Part shown: one piece after another, positions 53,364 through 61,685 of the stretch
Numbering within the stretch: position 1 is the first letter of the stretch
Layout of the letters: the number at the start of each line of letters is the position of its first letter
Origin: Saprospirales bacterium
GTDB taxonomy: Bacteria > Bacteroidota > Bacteroidia > Chitinophagales > Saprospiraceae
Length of the DNA stretch: 64,000 nucleotides
Assembly (NCBI GenBank): GCA_016711045.1
Contig: JADJTT010000002.1
Span: forward strand, 558,001 to 622,000
Direction of reading: 5' to 3'
Notes under the pieces: generated by a model
The model's input: only the letters and a program-made list of their open reading frames with translations
Databases searched by the model: none
Told to the model about the DNA's origin: nothing
Made by a program: the position numbers and the translations under genes

Positions 53364-54581
53364 TCAATGCTCCGACCATTTTACATTCTCGAGGTCGACA
53401 CCCTCTTTGTACATTTCCCAGATAGGACTAAGATCGCGCATATGGTTGACACCTTTTGACAGGGACTCGATTGTGTAGTCAATATCCTCTTCGGTCGTAA
53501 AACGCCCAAGGCTGAAGCGAATGGAGGAATGTGCAAGGTCGTCGCCCAATCCCAATGCGATCAACACGTAAGATGGCTCCAGGGAAGCAGAGGTACAGGC
53601 AGAGCCTGAAGACACTGCGATATGCTGGTTGAACGTCATCATCAGCCCTTCTCCTTCCACGTGTTTAAAGGAAATGTTCGTCACGTGGGGCATGCGATGC
53701 GCGCGGTTGCCATTCACGTAGGTTTCTTCCAACTGCATCAGACTGCTTTCCAGTTTATCCCGCAGGCGGCTGAGGCGCTCGGTATCCTGCGCCATTTCAT
53801 GGAGGGCAATTTCGGCAGCTTTGCCAAAACCCACAATTGCGGGCACATTCAGGGTGCCGGACCGCATCCCGCGTTCATGCCCGCCACCGTCTAGTTGAGC
53901 GGTCACTTTCACACGCGGGTTTTTACGGCTTACATACAAGGCGCCTACTCCTTTGGGGCCATACATCTTATGGGAGGTAAAAGCCATCAGGTGCACGCCC
54001 ACTTCACGGGGGTCAACCGGAATCTTACCCACAGCCTGGGTTGCATCGCTAAAGAAAAGGACGCCATGCCGGGCGCAAATAGCTCCAATTTCTTTCATCG
54101 GTTGAATGACGCCGGTCTCATTGTTCGCCCACATGACTGCCACCAGGACCGTCGTGGGCCTAATCGCATTTTCCAGGGCCTGCAGGTCGATCAACCCTTC
54201 CCGGTTGACATCCAGATAAGTTACTTCCCCACCCATTTTTTCAATCCGGTTGCAGGAATCCAGGACCGCTTTGTGTTCGGTTTTTACCGTAATTATATGG
54301 TTCCCTTTCCGGGAATACATTTCATAGATACCTTTGAGGGCGAGGTTGTCGCTTTCCGTAGCGCCGGAGGTGAAGATAATTTCCTTCGAATCGGCATTGA
54401 TGAGCTTTGCTACTTGCTCACGTGCATAATCGACTGCTTCTTCCGCTTTCCACCCAAAGGGGTGATTCCGGCTGGCCGCATTGCCTGGATTTTCAAAAAA
54501 CCAGGGCAACATCGCGTCTACTACACGAGGGTCACAAGGAGTGGTTGCATTATTGTCAAGATAGATAAGATGTGAGTCCAT
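53364..54581 (-). CDS. iscS: Cysteine desulfurase IscS
   Basis: PLP enzyme that takes sulfur from cysteine for Fe-S clusters and tRNA thiolation. The 405 residues begin IYLDNNATTPCDPRVV, contain the PLP lysine in FTSHKMYGPKG (near 210) and the active-site Cys loop SSGSACTSASLEPS (near 330). The ATG at 54581 gives the family N-terminus; the longer frame from 54713 is not needed. A -7 box TACTTTTG (54625-54632, minus) gives a ~37-nt leader. No iscR, hscA, hscB or fdx accompanies the set. Confidence 0.95.
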   Translation of the reverse strand: MDSHLIYLDNNATTPCDPRVVDAMLPWFFENPGNAASRNHPFGWKAEEAVDYAREQVAKLINADSKEIIFTSGATESDNLALKGIYEMYSRKGNHIITVKTEHKAVLDSCNRIEKMGGEVTYLDVNREGLIDLQALENAIRPTTVLVAVMWANNETGVIQPMKEIGAICARHGVLFFSDATQAVGKIPVDPREVGVHLMAFTSHKMYGPKGVGALYVSRKNPRVKVTAQLDGGGHERGMRSGTLNVPAIVGFGKAAEIALHEMAQDTERLSRLRDKLESSLMQLEETYVNGNRAHRMPHVTNISFKHVEGEGLMMTFNQHIAVSSGSACTSASLEPSYVLIALGLGDDLAHSSIRFSLGRFTTEEDIDYTIESLSKGVNHMRDLSPIWEMYKEGVDLENVKWSEH

Positions 54582-54624
54582 TGAAGATTTTGCTTTATTT
54601 AGATTTAATCTAATCAAACATACA

Positions 54625-54632
54625 CAAAAGTA
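54625..54632 (-). promoter_or_regulatory. Promoter -7 box for iscS
   Basis: Minus-strand TACTTTTG in the divergent iscS/yidD gap, with predicted start near 54618. No IscR-type operator is obvious by eye. Confidence 0.5.
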
Positions 54633-54732
54633 ACAATTTTGGGAAAATTTGGTTCTCCGGGAGCAGAAAATAAAAAAACGATCCGGGGGCAAAAAATGTT
54701 TAGGAAGGAACAAGTCAGAAAATCATACAGAA

Positions 54733-54990
54733 ATGACAACCCTGAACGAATTGCTCAAGAAATTATTCATCTTTCCGATCCGGTTATATCAATGGTTTAT
54801 ATCGCCCTTGTTGGGGTCGTCCTGCCGGTACAATCCAACTTGCTCGCACTACATGGTAGGCGCCATACAGGAATGGGGAATCTTAAAAGGAATTTGGCTG
54901 GGCATGAAGCGCATCGGAACCTGTCACCCCTGGGGAGGAAGCGGGTATGATCCGGTACCGGAGAACCCAAAGAAAAAAAGAGAGAGTTGA
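54733..54990 (+). CDS. yidD: Membrane protein insertion efficiency factor YidD
   Basis: Small 85-residue membrane-associated protein that helps YidC insert proteins. It contains the family core FPIRLYQWFISPLLGSSCRYNPTCSHYMVGAIQEWG, with conserved Cys and the GTCHPWGGSGYDPVP motif. The ATG at 54733 gives the standard N-terminus; an upstream start at 54649 would add 28 basic residues. Divergent from iscS, convergent with the sigma factor. Confidence 0.93.
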   Translation: MTTLNELLKKLFIFPIRLYQWFISPLLGSSCRYNPTCSHYMVGAIQEWGILKGIWLGMKRIGTCHPWGGSGYDPVPENPKKKRES

Positions 54991-55015
54991 TCCCGATGAC
55001 ATCGGGATCAACTCT
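54983..55015. terminator. Palindrome between yidD and the sigma-factor gene
   Basis: Perfect 15-bp arms (54983-54997 and 55001-55015) with loop GAC. The yidD stop (54988-54990) lies in the left arm and the sigma-factor stop (55018) follows the right arm by 2 nt. Confidence 0.8.
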
Positions 55016-55017
55016 TA

Positions 55018-55599
55018 TCATTGAAGTTGCACTTGCTGTTCCTCCCTCATCTTACGGATATTGATAAGGGCATAACGCATACGTCCAAGGGCGGTGTTGA
55101 TACTCACCCGTGTCAGTTTGGCAATTTCCTTAAAGCTCATATCCGCATAATGGCGGAGGATGACCACTTCGCGTTGTTCAGGCGGCAGCATGTCAACCAG
55201 TTTGCGTACTTTTTCGTGGGTCTGGCTGCGCATGATGCGCTGTTCCGCATTGTCGTCGGCCAGGCGAAGCACCTCGAAGATGTCGAATTCTTCGGTAGGT
55301 TGGACCTGTGGGCGCCGTTTGGAACGACGGAAATAATCCACGCAGAGGTTGTAGGAAATGCGCATGGCCCATTGACCAAACTTCCCTTCGTGGTTGTATT
55401 TCCCTTTGCGGAGTGTATCAATAATCTTGATAAAGACTTCCTGAAAGATGTCTTCAGCCTGATTCTGATCTTTTACAAAGAGGTAAATAGAAGTGTAAAT
55501 CTTCTGTTGGTGGCGATTGAGCAACTCCTCGAAGGCTCGTTCATCTCCAGTTAGATACAATTGAATCAATTGCTCGTCGTTCAGCGGCATAACTTGCAT
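55018..55599 (-). CDS. ECF-family RNA polymerase sigma factor
   Basis: A 193-residue group 4 sigma factor: region 2 (residues ~10-85) with YLFVKDQNQAEDIFQEVFIKI and GKFGQWAMRISYNLCVDYFRR, and region 4 (~130-185) with LPPEQREVVILRHYADMSFKEIAKLTRVSINTALGRMRYAL, a helix-turn-helix for the -35 element. No anti-sigma gene is adjacent, and no SusC/SusD pair is next to it, so it is not an obvious uptake-system sigma factor. Start at 55599 (MQVMPLNDEQ) or MPLNDEQ three codons later. Confidence 0.92.
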   Translation of the reverse strand: MQVMPLNDEQLIQLYLTGDERAFEELLNRHQQKIYTSIYLFVKDQNQAEDIFQEVFIKIIDTLRKGKYNHEGKFGQWAMRISYNLCVDYFRRSKRRPQVQPTEEFDIFEVLRLADDNAEQRIMRSQTHEKVRKLVDMLPPEQREVVILRHYADMSFKEIAKLTRVSINTALGRMRYALINIRKMREEQQVQLQ

Positions 55600-55978
55600 T
55601 ACTAAACCATTTAGGTGAATGATGAAAAATGAGAATGATTTAGTGTAGAAGTTTACAGCCTATACGCAATTGAAAATTTTGGTGATGAAAAAGGAGCGTG
55701 AAGTAATTTAACAGAGACGAAAATAGGCGAATTTCATCGGGAAGACTATTTCATTGGTCGATGTTAACGAAACTTTAACGTTTTTGCTAAAATAAATTTC
55801 TAACCCGATCAACAAATGTAAAATACTTTTTGCCATCCGGTCAAGTTTTTCACATAATATTTTTTTTGCAGTTGTGTGGAGAAGGGGCGTTCCCTGGAAG
55901 TTCTCATATGGCTTCTCACATTTTTTTTGTACCTTGTAGTGTCATATTTTAACTGGCTCCACCCTACAAAATCAAGCT
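55600..55978. other. Divergent intergenic region, sigma factor / MerR gene
   Basis: About 380 A/T-rich bases with no credible gene. TACCTTGT (55930-55937) is an imperfect -7 box for the MerR gene. I find no clear TAnnTTTG on the minus strand for the sigma factor, and no strong palindrome. Confidence 0.4.
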
Positions 55979-56314
55979 ATGATCCCCTCTGATGAGGAGT
56001 TAAAAAAGCGGTACTATTCGATTAGCGAAGTGGCCTCTATGTTTGACGTATCTACTTCTCTGATCCGGTTTTGGGAAAACGAGTTTGAGGTGCTCAAACC
56101 CCATAAAAACGCCAAGGGTGACCGGCGATTTACCCCGGAGAATATCGCCCAGATGCGGCAGATCTATCACCTCGTCAAAGAACGGGGATTTACCCTTCAG
56201 GGAGCCAAGCAGGAAATCCGCCACCACCACGAATCGACTAAAAAAAGGAGCGATGTGCTCCAGCGCCTTCAGGAGGTGCGCGATCATCTCAAGCAGATGA
56301 AAGACCAACTATAA
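55979..56314 (+). CDS. MerR-family transcriptional regulator
   Basis: A 111-residue DNA-binding protein. The winged helix-turn-helix is clear (residues ~10-75): YYSISEVASMFDVSTSLIRFWENEF, then RFTPENIAQMRQIYHLVKERGFTLQGAKQEI. The C-terminal ~30 residues are a coiled coil for dimerisation; there is no effector-binding domain and no metal-binding Cys. Short MerR proteins of this type are common in Bacteroidota and their ligands are unknown. The CBS gene follows 105 nt later. Confidence 0.88.
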   Translation: MIPSDEELKKRYYSISEVASMFDVSTSLIRFWENEFEVLKPHKNAKGDRRFTPENIAQMRQIYHLVKERGFTLQGAKQEIRHHHESTKKRSDVLQRLQEVRDHLKQMKDQL

Positions 56315-56419
56315 GGGCTTCTTCTGCCTATTCCGGAAATTTTCCTTGCGGAAGTAGCGCCATTTGCCAAGAAATTAATATTTTTCGACAATTGCCTGAT
56401 CCAACTAATTTCACAAGCC

Positions 56420-56863
56420 ATGATGAATGAACCCATTTCCAAGATTATGATCACTAAAGTGGTCACAGTCAGTCCTGACGACAAGTTAACCGTTGTAAAG
56501 GAGATCCTTTTCAACAAGCGTTTCCACCATATTCCCGTAGTGAAGGGACCGAAGAACCGGCTGGTGGGCATTATCACCTCCTACGACATTTTCAAACTAA
56601 ACCGAAAGTTTGAAGAATACGATTCCATCACGGTCAGAGAGATTATGACCAAGAAAATTGCCACGCTACGGCCGGAAGAGGCAATTGGCGCGGCCGCACA
56701 GGTCTTCCTCCGGCATTTATTCCATGGCATGCCCATTGTCAACGAGGATCAGGAATTGGTAGGCATTATCACCACCCATGATATTCTCAGGTACAACTTC
56801 GACAAAGAATATCCAAACGACGAATTTGAGATCGAATGGAGACATATCGAAGAAGGAGACTAA
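56420..56863 (+). CDS. CBS-domain pair protein
   Basis: A 147-residue protein made almost entirely of two CBS motifs: KIMITKVVTVSPDDKLTVVKEILFNKRFHHIPVVKG...LVGIITSYDIF (residues ~8-68) and REIMTKKIATLRPEEAIGAAAQVFLRHLFHGMPIVNEDQELVGIITTHDIL (~75-130). Such Bateman modules sense adenine nucleotides. No output domain is attached, so a partner protein is needed; none can be named from context. Confidence 0.88.
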   Translation: MMNEPISKIMITKVVTVSPDDKLTVVKEILFNKRFHHIPVVKGPKNRLVGIITSYDIFKLNRKFEEYDSITVREIMTKKIATLRPEEAIGAAAQVFLRHLFHGMPIVNEDQELVGIITTHDILRYNFDKEYPNDEFEIEWRHIEEGD

Positions 56864-56897
56864 AAGAAAAAGGCGCTGTTTCAGCGCCTTTTTCTTT
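56863..56897. terminator. Bidirectional terminator, CBS gene / MFS gene
   Basis: Perfect 16-bp arms (56863-56878 and 56882-56897), loop TTT, with an A-rich left arm and T-rich right arm. It touches the CBS stop (56861-56863) and the convergent MFS stop (56896-56898). Confidence 0.9.
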
Positions 56898-58152
56898 ACT
56901 TAATACGCCCCGGACTGCTCATTAGCTGAACCCGGATCAAAAAGAATAATCCAATAGTAAACCACAGTCCCAGGGCTATGATAGAGTTACGCATGCTTCC
57001 GGTCCAGTTTTCCATATAGCCAAACAGGATCAGCCCACACATCATGGCCATTTTTTCACAGACGTCGTAAAAACTGAAATAACCCGCATTGTTCTCCGTC
57101 TTGGGCATCATCTTGGCAAAAGTGGACCGGGACAAGGATTGTATACCCCCCATAACCAGTCCGATGGAGAACGCAGTCAGATAAAAATGAAGGGGGGTTT
57201 GAATGAAATATCCGCCAATACAAATGCCGATCCAAACGACCACCGCAAGGGTCAGGGCACGGAAATTGCCCCACCGTTTCGACAGGGCAGCAAATAAAAA
57301 TGCACCTGCTATCCCAATGTATTCCAGGATCAGGACCGTAAAGATCAATTCTTTGACCCCCAGGTGGATCTCCTTTTCGCCATAAGAGGCCGCCATGAAC
57401 ATGACCGTCTGCACACCCATGATGTAGAAAAAGAAACTGAGCAAAAAGGTGCGCAACCGCTTTTCCCTGTTCAGGGTTTTCCAGACTTTAACCAGTTCCA
57501 GGTAGCCATTCCACAACCAGTGGGTTTCCTTTCTGGGGCCGTAAATCCGGCTGGGCAATTTGGCAAACGTAATATGTGCAAAACCGAACCACCACAAACC
57601 GGTAGTCAGAAAGGCAATCCGGGGCAGGAGCGTATTATCGGTAATGCCCAGAAACTCCTGGTTTAGGATGGCTGCCAGGTTGAAAAGTAACAATGTCGTG
57701 GCGCCCAAATACCCAAACGCATACCCCTTGGCGCTCACGCGGTCTTGTTGGTCCTCGGTAGCAATGACAGGAAGAAAGGAATTGTAGAATACGATACTTC
57801 CCGAGTACCCGATTGTAGCGAGCATAAGCCCGGCCAAAGCCAATGGGTATAGTTCGTACCGGTCGAAAAAGAACAAGGAGGCGCAAGCTGCAGATCCGAG
57901 ATAGCAAAAGATGCGCATGAACAGCTTATGCTTGCTGGTGTAATCTGCAATAGAGGACAAAAATGGCGAAAGCAGGGCAATGACCCCAAAAGCGATCCCT
58001 AAACAAATGGAGTAGATCGCGGAATTCTCAAAATCATACCCGAACAATTCCACCCGGGAGGAGCCATTATGGCGGGTCATTGCGTTGTAGTAAGCCGGGA
58101 AAATGGCAGAGGTAATAACCAGCGCATAGGTGGAATTTGCCCAGTCGTACAT
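56896..58152 (-). CDS. MFS transporter of the UMF1/Atg22-like type
   Basis: Inner-membrane transporter with about 11-12 helices (418 residues from the first ATG). The opening MYDWANSTYALVITSAIFPAYY is the hallmark of the UMF1-like permeases; LSPFLSSIADYTSKHKLFM is the MFS loop 2-3 motif and YNSFLPVIA is family-typical. In frame upstream of the ATG the sequence reads IEKNNRKTINAWA, the usual N-terminus of these proteins, but the first codon is ATA (58189-58191). So the true start may be that ATA, or an ATG miscalled. Substrate unknown. Confidence 0.85.
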   Translation of the reverse strand: MYDWANSTYALVITSAIFPAYYNAMTRHNGSSRVELFGYDFENSAIYSICLGIAFGVIALLSPFLSSIADYTSKHKLFMRIFCYLGSAACASLFFFDRYELYPLALAGLMLATIGYSGSIVFYNSFLPVIATEDQQDRVSAKGYAFGYLGATTLLLFNLAAILNQEFLGITDNTLLPRIAFLTTGLWWFGFAHITFAKLPSRIYGPRKETHWLWNGYLELVKVWKTLNREKRLRTFLLSFFFYIMGVQTVMFMAASYGEKEIHLGVKELIFTVLILEYIGIAGAFLFAALSKRWGNFRALTLAVVVWIGICIGGYFIQTPLHFYLTAFSIGLVMGGIQSLSRSTFAKMMPKTENNAGYFSFYDVCEKMAMMCGLILFGYMENWTGSMRNSIIALGLWFTIGLFFLIRVQLMSSPGRIK

Positions 58153-58229
58153 CGCCCAGGCATTGATCGTCTTCCTATTGTTCTTCTCTATGGTTCCCGG
58201 TCTTATATAACATCCAACAATAATATTTT

Positions 58230-58289
58230 TATTCTAAAAGATTTGATATGGGCGCGCGAACGCGCGCCCATATCAAATCTTTTAGAATA
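58230..58289 (-). terminator. 60-bp palindrome after the EI24 gene
   Basis: Arms 58230-58258 and 58261-58289 are perfectly complementary (29 bp) around loop AA; centre GGCGCGCG/CGCGCGCC. It lies between the EI24-family gene (ends 58362) and the MFS gene (starts 58152-58191), both on the minus strand. T-rich tract follows on the minus strand (AAAAATATT). Confidence 0.85.
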
Positions 58290-58361
58290 GAGTCTAATAT
58301 TATGGAAGTTTTTTGAGAACCACTATGAACCGCTCAGATTTTAGCAGCAGGCCGGGGGGAA

Positions 58362-59099
58362 TTAAGCCTTCATACGCGCTACAGAATCCATGGTGGCAGC
58401 CACGGTGCCGAGTGGCAAGGCAAAAAGGAACCCTACGCCGGTAAGCAGGAGCAGCAGATAAGCGGCACCATTGCCGATTGCCAGCCCACGCACACCGCGT
58501 ACAAACCGAATGCTATCGCGATAACCAAAGTGGCGCTCCAGCGTGAAATCCATGTTGCCGAAGCCGGCGTAGTAGGCTTGCACGAGAAAGATCAATACCG
58601 GGACCAGCGGGGATAGAAAGGGAAGCACCAATCCTGCAATGACAAGAAGCAGTGATAGAAAAAGTTCCCAAAACAGGTTGCGCACATTGACCCGGATGCC
58701 GCGTACCATGTCCCGGATGATTTGTACCGGCCGCAATCCACCGGAAGCGGAAGCGCCAGCCATATAGGCTTCAATTTTTTCGGATAAAGGACTCATAAAT
58801 GGCCCGGCCACAATGAGCACCAGGGTTTTAAAAATGGCTAATCCGCCGACCGCCACCAGCAATCCGGCCAGGATCCTGCCAATTACGCCCGCCGCATTGC
58901 CCCCCCAACCTTCCGGGATCCATCCTGTCAGCCAGGCTCCGATAGTACCGGATAAAGCCCAGGCCGTCGTCCCGATACCGATGGCCAGTGCTACGCTAAT
59001 CAGCGCGGGGGCCAGGAAATATACCCACAGGCGCTGGATGCGAATCAATTCCCATGCCTTGCCGTAAGACCGCATTGCGTGTAAGAAGTCCCCAATCAT
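58362..59099 (-). CDS. EI24/CysZ-like membrane protein
   Basis: A 245-residue integral membrane protein with about five to six hydrophobic segments (for example VYFLAPALISVALAIGIG and LFLSLLLVIAGLVLPFLSPLVPVLIFLVQ). The FMSPLSEKIEAYMAG motif and the late YYAGFGNMDFTLERHFGYRDSIRFVR segment fit the EI24 family, which includes the sulfate importer CysZ. No cysteine-synthesis gene adjoins, so sulfate transport is not supported by context. Confidence 0.82.
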   Translation of the reverse strand: MIGDFLHAMRSYGKAWELIRIQRLWVYFLAPALISVALAIGIGTTAWALSGTIGAWLTGWIPEGWGGNAAGVIGRILAGLLVAVGGLAIFKTLVLIVAGPFMSPLSEKIEAYMAGASASGGLRPVQIIRDMVRGIRVNVRNLFWELFLSLLLVIAGLVLPFLSPLVPVLIFLVQAYYAGFGNMDFTLERHFGYRDSIRFVRGVRGLAIGNGAAYLLLLLTGVGFLFALPLGTVAATMDSVARMKA

Positions 59100-59227
59100 G
59101 TCTGTCTATTTTAAATTAGGGATTCAAGGTAGAACCGTTTTCTACCCTGTGCAATAATTTTCTATGTATTGTGGGAATGGGGCGACGAGGAGTGAATGGC
59201 CACAGTGAAGGGTGAAGAGAAAAGCAT

Positions 59228-59235
59228 TAGCTTTG
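59228..59235 (+). promoter_or_regulatory. Promoter -7 box for psd
   Basis: TAGCTTTG 15 nt before the ATG at 59251. Its position argues that psd starts at 59251 and not at the ATG 59212, which would precede the promoter box. Confidence 0.5.
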
Positions 59236-59250
59236 CAAAAAAGTCAGGTT

Positions 59251-59904
59251 ATGCGAATTCATCGGGAAGGAATTCCTTCACTTTTGTTTGCCCTCGGGCT
59301 GTGGTTGGCACTGGCAGGCCTAAGTTATTATTTGCTTCCGGACTGGTTTGGACTGGTTTGGATAGTGGCATTGGTCCCGCTGGTATTTTTTCTTCAATTT
59401 TTCAGGAATCCGGTTCGGAAAGTACCTGCGCTGGACAACCGTATCGTTTATGCTCCGGCAGATGGAAAGGTCGTGGTGATCGAAGAAGCAGAGGAAACGG
59501 AATACCTCCAGGAGAAGCGCATACAGGTATCCATCTTCATGTCGCCCCTGAACGTGCACGTCAACCGGAATCCGGTGAGTGGACGGGTGGTTTACAGCAA
59601 ATACGACCCCGGGAAATACCTGGTGGCCTGGCACCCCAAATCGTCGACGGAGAATGAACGAACCACGCTGGTATACGACACCGGACAGACAAAATTGCTC
59701 ATGCGGCAAATTGCAGGGGCAGTGGCCCGGCGTATTGTAAACTATTTGAAGGAAGGGCAGGAGGTAAAACAGGGCGAAGATATGGGGTTCATCAAACTGG
59801 GATCACGGGTAGATCTATTCCTGCCACTCGATGCGGAGATCCTGGTGGGTATCGACCAGGTGGTTAAAGGCAACCTTACACAGATCGCCTGGTTGCCCCA
59901 ATAA
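59251..59904 (+). CDS. psd: Phosphatidylserine decarboxylase (short, Psd-II-like form)
   Basis: Forms phosphatidylethanolamine from phosphatidylserine at the membrane. About 217 residues with two N-terminal membrane segments (LLFALGLWLALAGLSYYLLP and FGLVWIVALVPLVFFLQFF), the catalytic His of FMSPLNVHVNRNPVSG (near residue 98) and the self-cleavage site LGSRVDLFLP (near 185), whose Ser becomes the pyruvoyl group. The short length fits the family lacking the long N-terminal domain. The start at 59251 is chosen because a -7 box lies between it and the upstream ATG at 59212. Confidence 0.93.
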   Translation: MRIHREGIPSLLFALGLWLALAGLSYYLLPDWFGLVWIVALVPLVFFLQFFRNPVRKVPALDNRIVYAPADGKVVVIEEAEETEYLQEKRIQVSIFMSPLNVHVNRNPVSGRVVYSKYDPGKYLVAWHPKSSTENERTTLVYDTGQTKLLMRQIAGAVARRIVNYLKEGQEVKQGEDMGFIKLGSRVDLFLPLDAEILVGIDQVVKGNLTQIAWLPQ

Positions 59905-59908
59905 TTAC

Positions 59909-59952
59909 TTATCAGGATAACTGCGGCCGTGCGGCCGCAGTTATCCTGATAA
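59909..59952 (+). terminator. Palindrome after psd
   Basis: Perfect 21-bp arms (59909-59929 and 59932-59952) with a 2-nt loop, beginning 4 nt after the psd stop. No long T-run follows. Confidence 0.85.
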
Positions 59953-59977
59953 AGGGATAAATAACAAAAAAGGTGGC

Positions 59978-60343
59978 ATGGCCTTACGCGACGATTTTCC
60001 CCCTGCGGGTTCCGATTATTTAGGCGGCGAAAGCGATGGCTACGTCTATAGAACGGTATTTTCCGGAAGTAACCTGGAGCATACTTATGAAATGGTGAAG
60101 CTTTTCCTCCGGGAAGAAGGCTATGACAACCTTCCCCTTCCGGTTGATGCGGCGGAGATTCAACTGTTTCGACTCCCCACACGCAACCGCCAAATCCTGT
60201 TGTTTGAAGACAACGGGTATGTACACAACCCCATCAAGATCCTCTTCCCCGTCGACAGGCGCCAAAAACGGACCCTTATCCTGGAGCTCTACAATGAGCA
60301 AGCAGAGGGGCACCTGCTACGGTTCCACCGAAAAACAAAATAG
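59978..60343 (+). CDS. Conserved-looking protein of unknown function
   Basis: A 121-residue soluble protein without signal peptide or membrane segment. Alternating strands and helices (YVYRTVFSGSNLEHTYEMVKLFLREEGY; IQLFRLPTRNRQILLFEDNGYVHNPIKILFP; TLILELYNE) suggest a small alpha/beta fold. I do not recognise a family. It lies 73 nt after psd beyond a hairpin, and its stop codon lies in the arm of the next palindrome. Confidence 0.65.
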   Translation: MALRDDFPPAGSDYLGGESDGYVYRTVFSGSNLEHTYEMVKLFLREEGYDNLPLPVDAAEIQLFRLPTRNRQILLFEDNGYVHNPIKILFPVDRRQKRTLILELYNEQAEGHLLRFHRKTK

Positions 60344-60369
60344 GGGCAGCAGGTGCCCCTATTTTGTTT
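60333..60369. terminator. Bidirectional terminator with both stops in its arms
   Basis: Perfect 16-bp arms (60333-60348 and 60354-60369), loop GCAGG, A-rich left and T-rich right. It contains the stop of the plus-strand gene (60341-60343) and touches the stop of the minus-strand lipoprotein (60368-60370). Confidence 0.9.
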
Positions 60370-60991
60370 AATCCAGTTTTTCCAATTTTTTCAATCCGAT
60401 ATCGTCAATCGCATTGCGGAGTTCTTTCATTTCTACCCCACTGGCTTCCAGCGTGACGATAAAACGGCTGCCAACCAGTACATTGATTTCGGCGTTCTTG
60501 CTGTTGTTATTATACTTCTCGAAGGCCTTGTAGCCATCGATCTCGGTGGTGCGTTCGTACCCGTTGCGGTCTTCCTTATCGATGGTTATGGTGGCCCAGG
60601 CTGCGCTGGCATTGAGCAACCCACTCAATCCACCCGTATCGACGATATGGAGGTTGATGCGACGGTCATCTTTTTCATAGGTGCCTTCTGCCTGGGAGAT
60701 GTTGAATCCCATGGCGCCTGCCGTTTCTCCCGACTCGTTCGTTCGGGGCATCCCTTCGATCTTATTGGGTAAAAGATCCTTCAATTTACGCCAGTCAACT
60801 ACTTCTTTCTTGTCACTTTTGTTGTTGCCTGCCAGGGCATCGCGCATTTGGTTGGCGGCTTCTTCCATTTTATCCGCAGCCTCCTGCACTTCCTTTTCCG
60901 CTTTTTCTTCTTTGGTCTGACCGCCACAAGCGTAAAGTATTAACGACAATGGCAGAGCCAGAATAATCAAAAAACGTGCATACCTAATCAT
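60368..60991 (-). CDS. Lipoprotein of unknown function, paralogue A
   Basis: A 207-residue lipoprotein: signal MIRYARFLIILALPLSLILYACGG with lipid Cys near residue 22, a charged coiled-coil linker (EEKAEKEVQEAADKMEEAANQMRDAL, residues ~28-53), then a globular domain with WRKLKDLLPNKIEGMPRTN, EGTYEKDDRRINLHIVD and a C-terminal LRNAIDDIGLKKLEKLD. The same domain pattern occurs in the next upstream gene (61028-61603), so the two arose by tandem duplication. Function unknown; probably periplasm-facing. Confidence 0.75.
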   Translation of the reverse strand: MIRYARFLIILALPLSLILYACGGQTKEEKAEKEVQEAADKMEEAANQMRDALAGNNKSDKKEVVDWRKLKDLLPNKIEGMPRTNESGETAGAMGFNISQAEGTYEKDDRRINLHIVDTGGLSGLLNASAAWATITIDKEDRNGYERTTEIDGYKAFEKYNNNSKNAEINVLVGSRFIVTLEASGVEMKELRNAIDDIGLKKLEKLD

Positions 60992-61027
60992 ATGGCAATT
61001 GATTTTTTGGTGTGGGAAATATGCGCA

Positions 61028-61603
61028 TTAAAAGCTTTCCAATTTCTTCAGGTCCAGGCCATCGGTCACTTGGCGAAGGTCCTGCAGTTCAACGTTCTTT
61101 CCAGCGACTATCACGACAAACCGGTCTTTAATGACCACTTCGATCTCACTGGTTCCATCAACGTTATTCAATCGTTCGATTGCCGGAAAGCCTTGAACCG
61201 TGGTACTCGACTCAAAACCCGTCCTCAGCTGGTCCTCGATATTTTTGCCAAACCAGGGGGCTACGGTAGAAAGGATCGTTTTTTGACTGCCACAGTCCAG
61301 AAATTGAACTTCCACGTGGCGGTCACCCTGATCATAGACGCCAAGTGCATGAGAGAAACCCAGGTCTCCAAGATCGGATTTATCTTCCCCGGCATTGGTG
61401 CGCGGCAAACCCGCAGCAGTATTGGGGATCAATGCCTGCAGGTCGCTCCAGGCTACCGCAGAAATACCGGGCAATTTACTCCCTTTGGCCCCTTCCTGGG
61501 CTTCAGTTTCGTCAGTAGTCGTGTCGCCGGAGTTGCCTTGGCAAGCGAAAAAAGTAGTACCCAAAAAGGCAAATAATACTATGCTCAATAATCTCAAATT
61601 CAT
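61028..61603 (-). CDS. Lipoprotein of unknown function, paralogue B
   Basis: A 191-residue lipoprotein (Cys near residue 21 after MNLRLLSIVLFAFLGTTFFAC). The globular part parallels paralogue A: WSDLQALIPNTAAGLPRTN, GVYDQGDRHVEVQFLDCG, GFPAIERLNN and LRQVTDGLDLKKLESF. The linker is acidic and Thr-rich instead of the coiled coil in A. It lies 36 nt upstream of A, so both are probably one transcript. Confidence 0.75.
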   Translation of the reverse strand: MNLRLLSIVLFAFLGTTFFACQGNSGDTTTDETEAQEGAKGSKLPGISAVAWSDLQALIPNTAAGLPRTNAGEDKSDLGDLGFSHALGVYDQGDRHVEVQFLDCGSQKTILSTVAPWFGKNIEDQLRTGFESSTTVQGFPAIERLNNVDGTSEIEVVIKDRFVVIVAGKNVELQDLRQVTDGLDLKKLESF

Positions 61604-61635
61604 GGCTATAATTTTTATGTAGGTTTAATACGTTA

Positions 61636-61666
61636 AAACACCACCGCCTCCGGCAGTGGTGTTTTC
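61636..61666 (-). terminator. Terminator after lysS
   Basis: Arms 61636-61649 and 61653-61666 (13 of 14 paired) with loop TCC, followed on the minus strand by the T4 that forms the stem end. It lies 20 nt behind the lysS stop. Confidence 0.75.
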
Positions 61667-61685
61667 TATTTCTTTAAAGTTAAAA

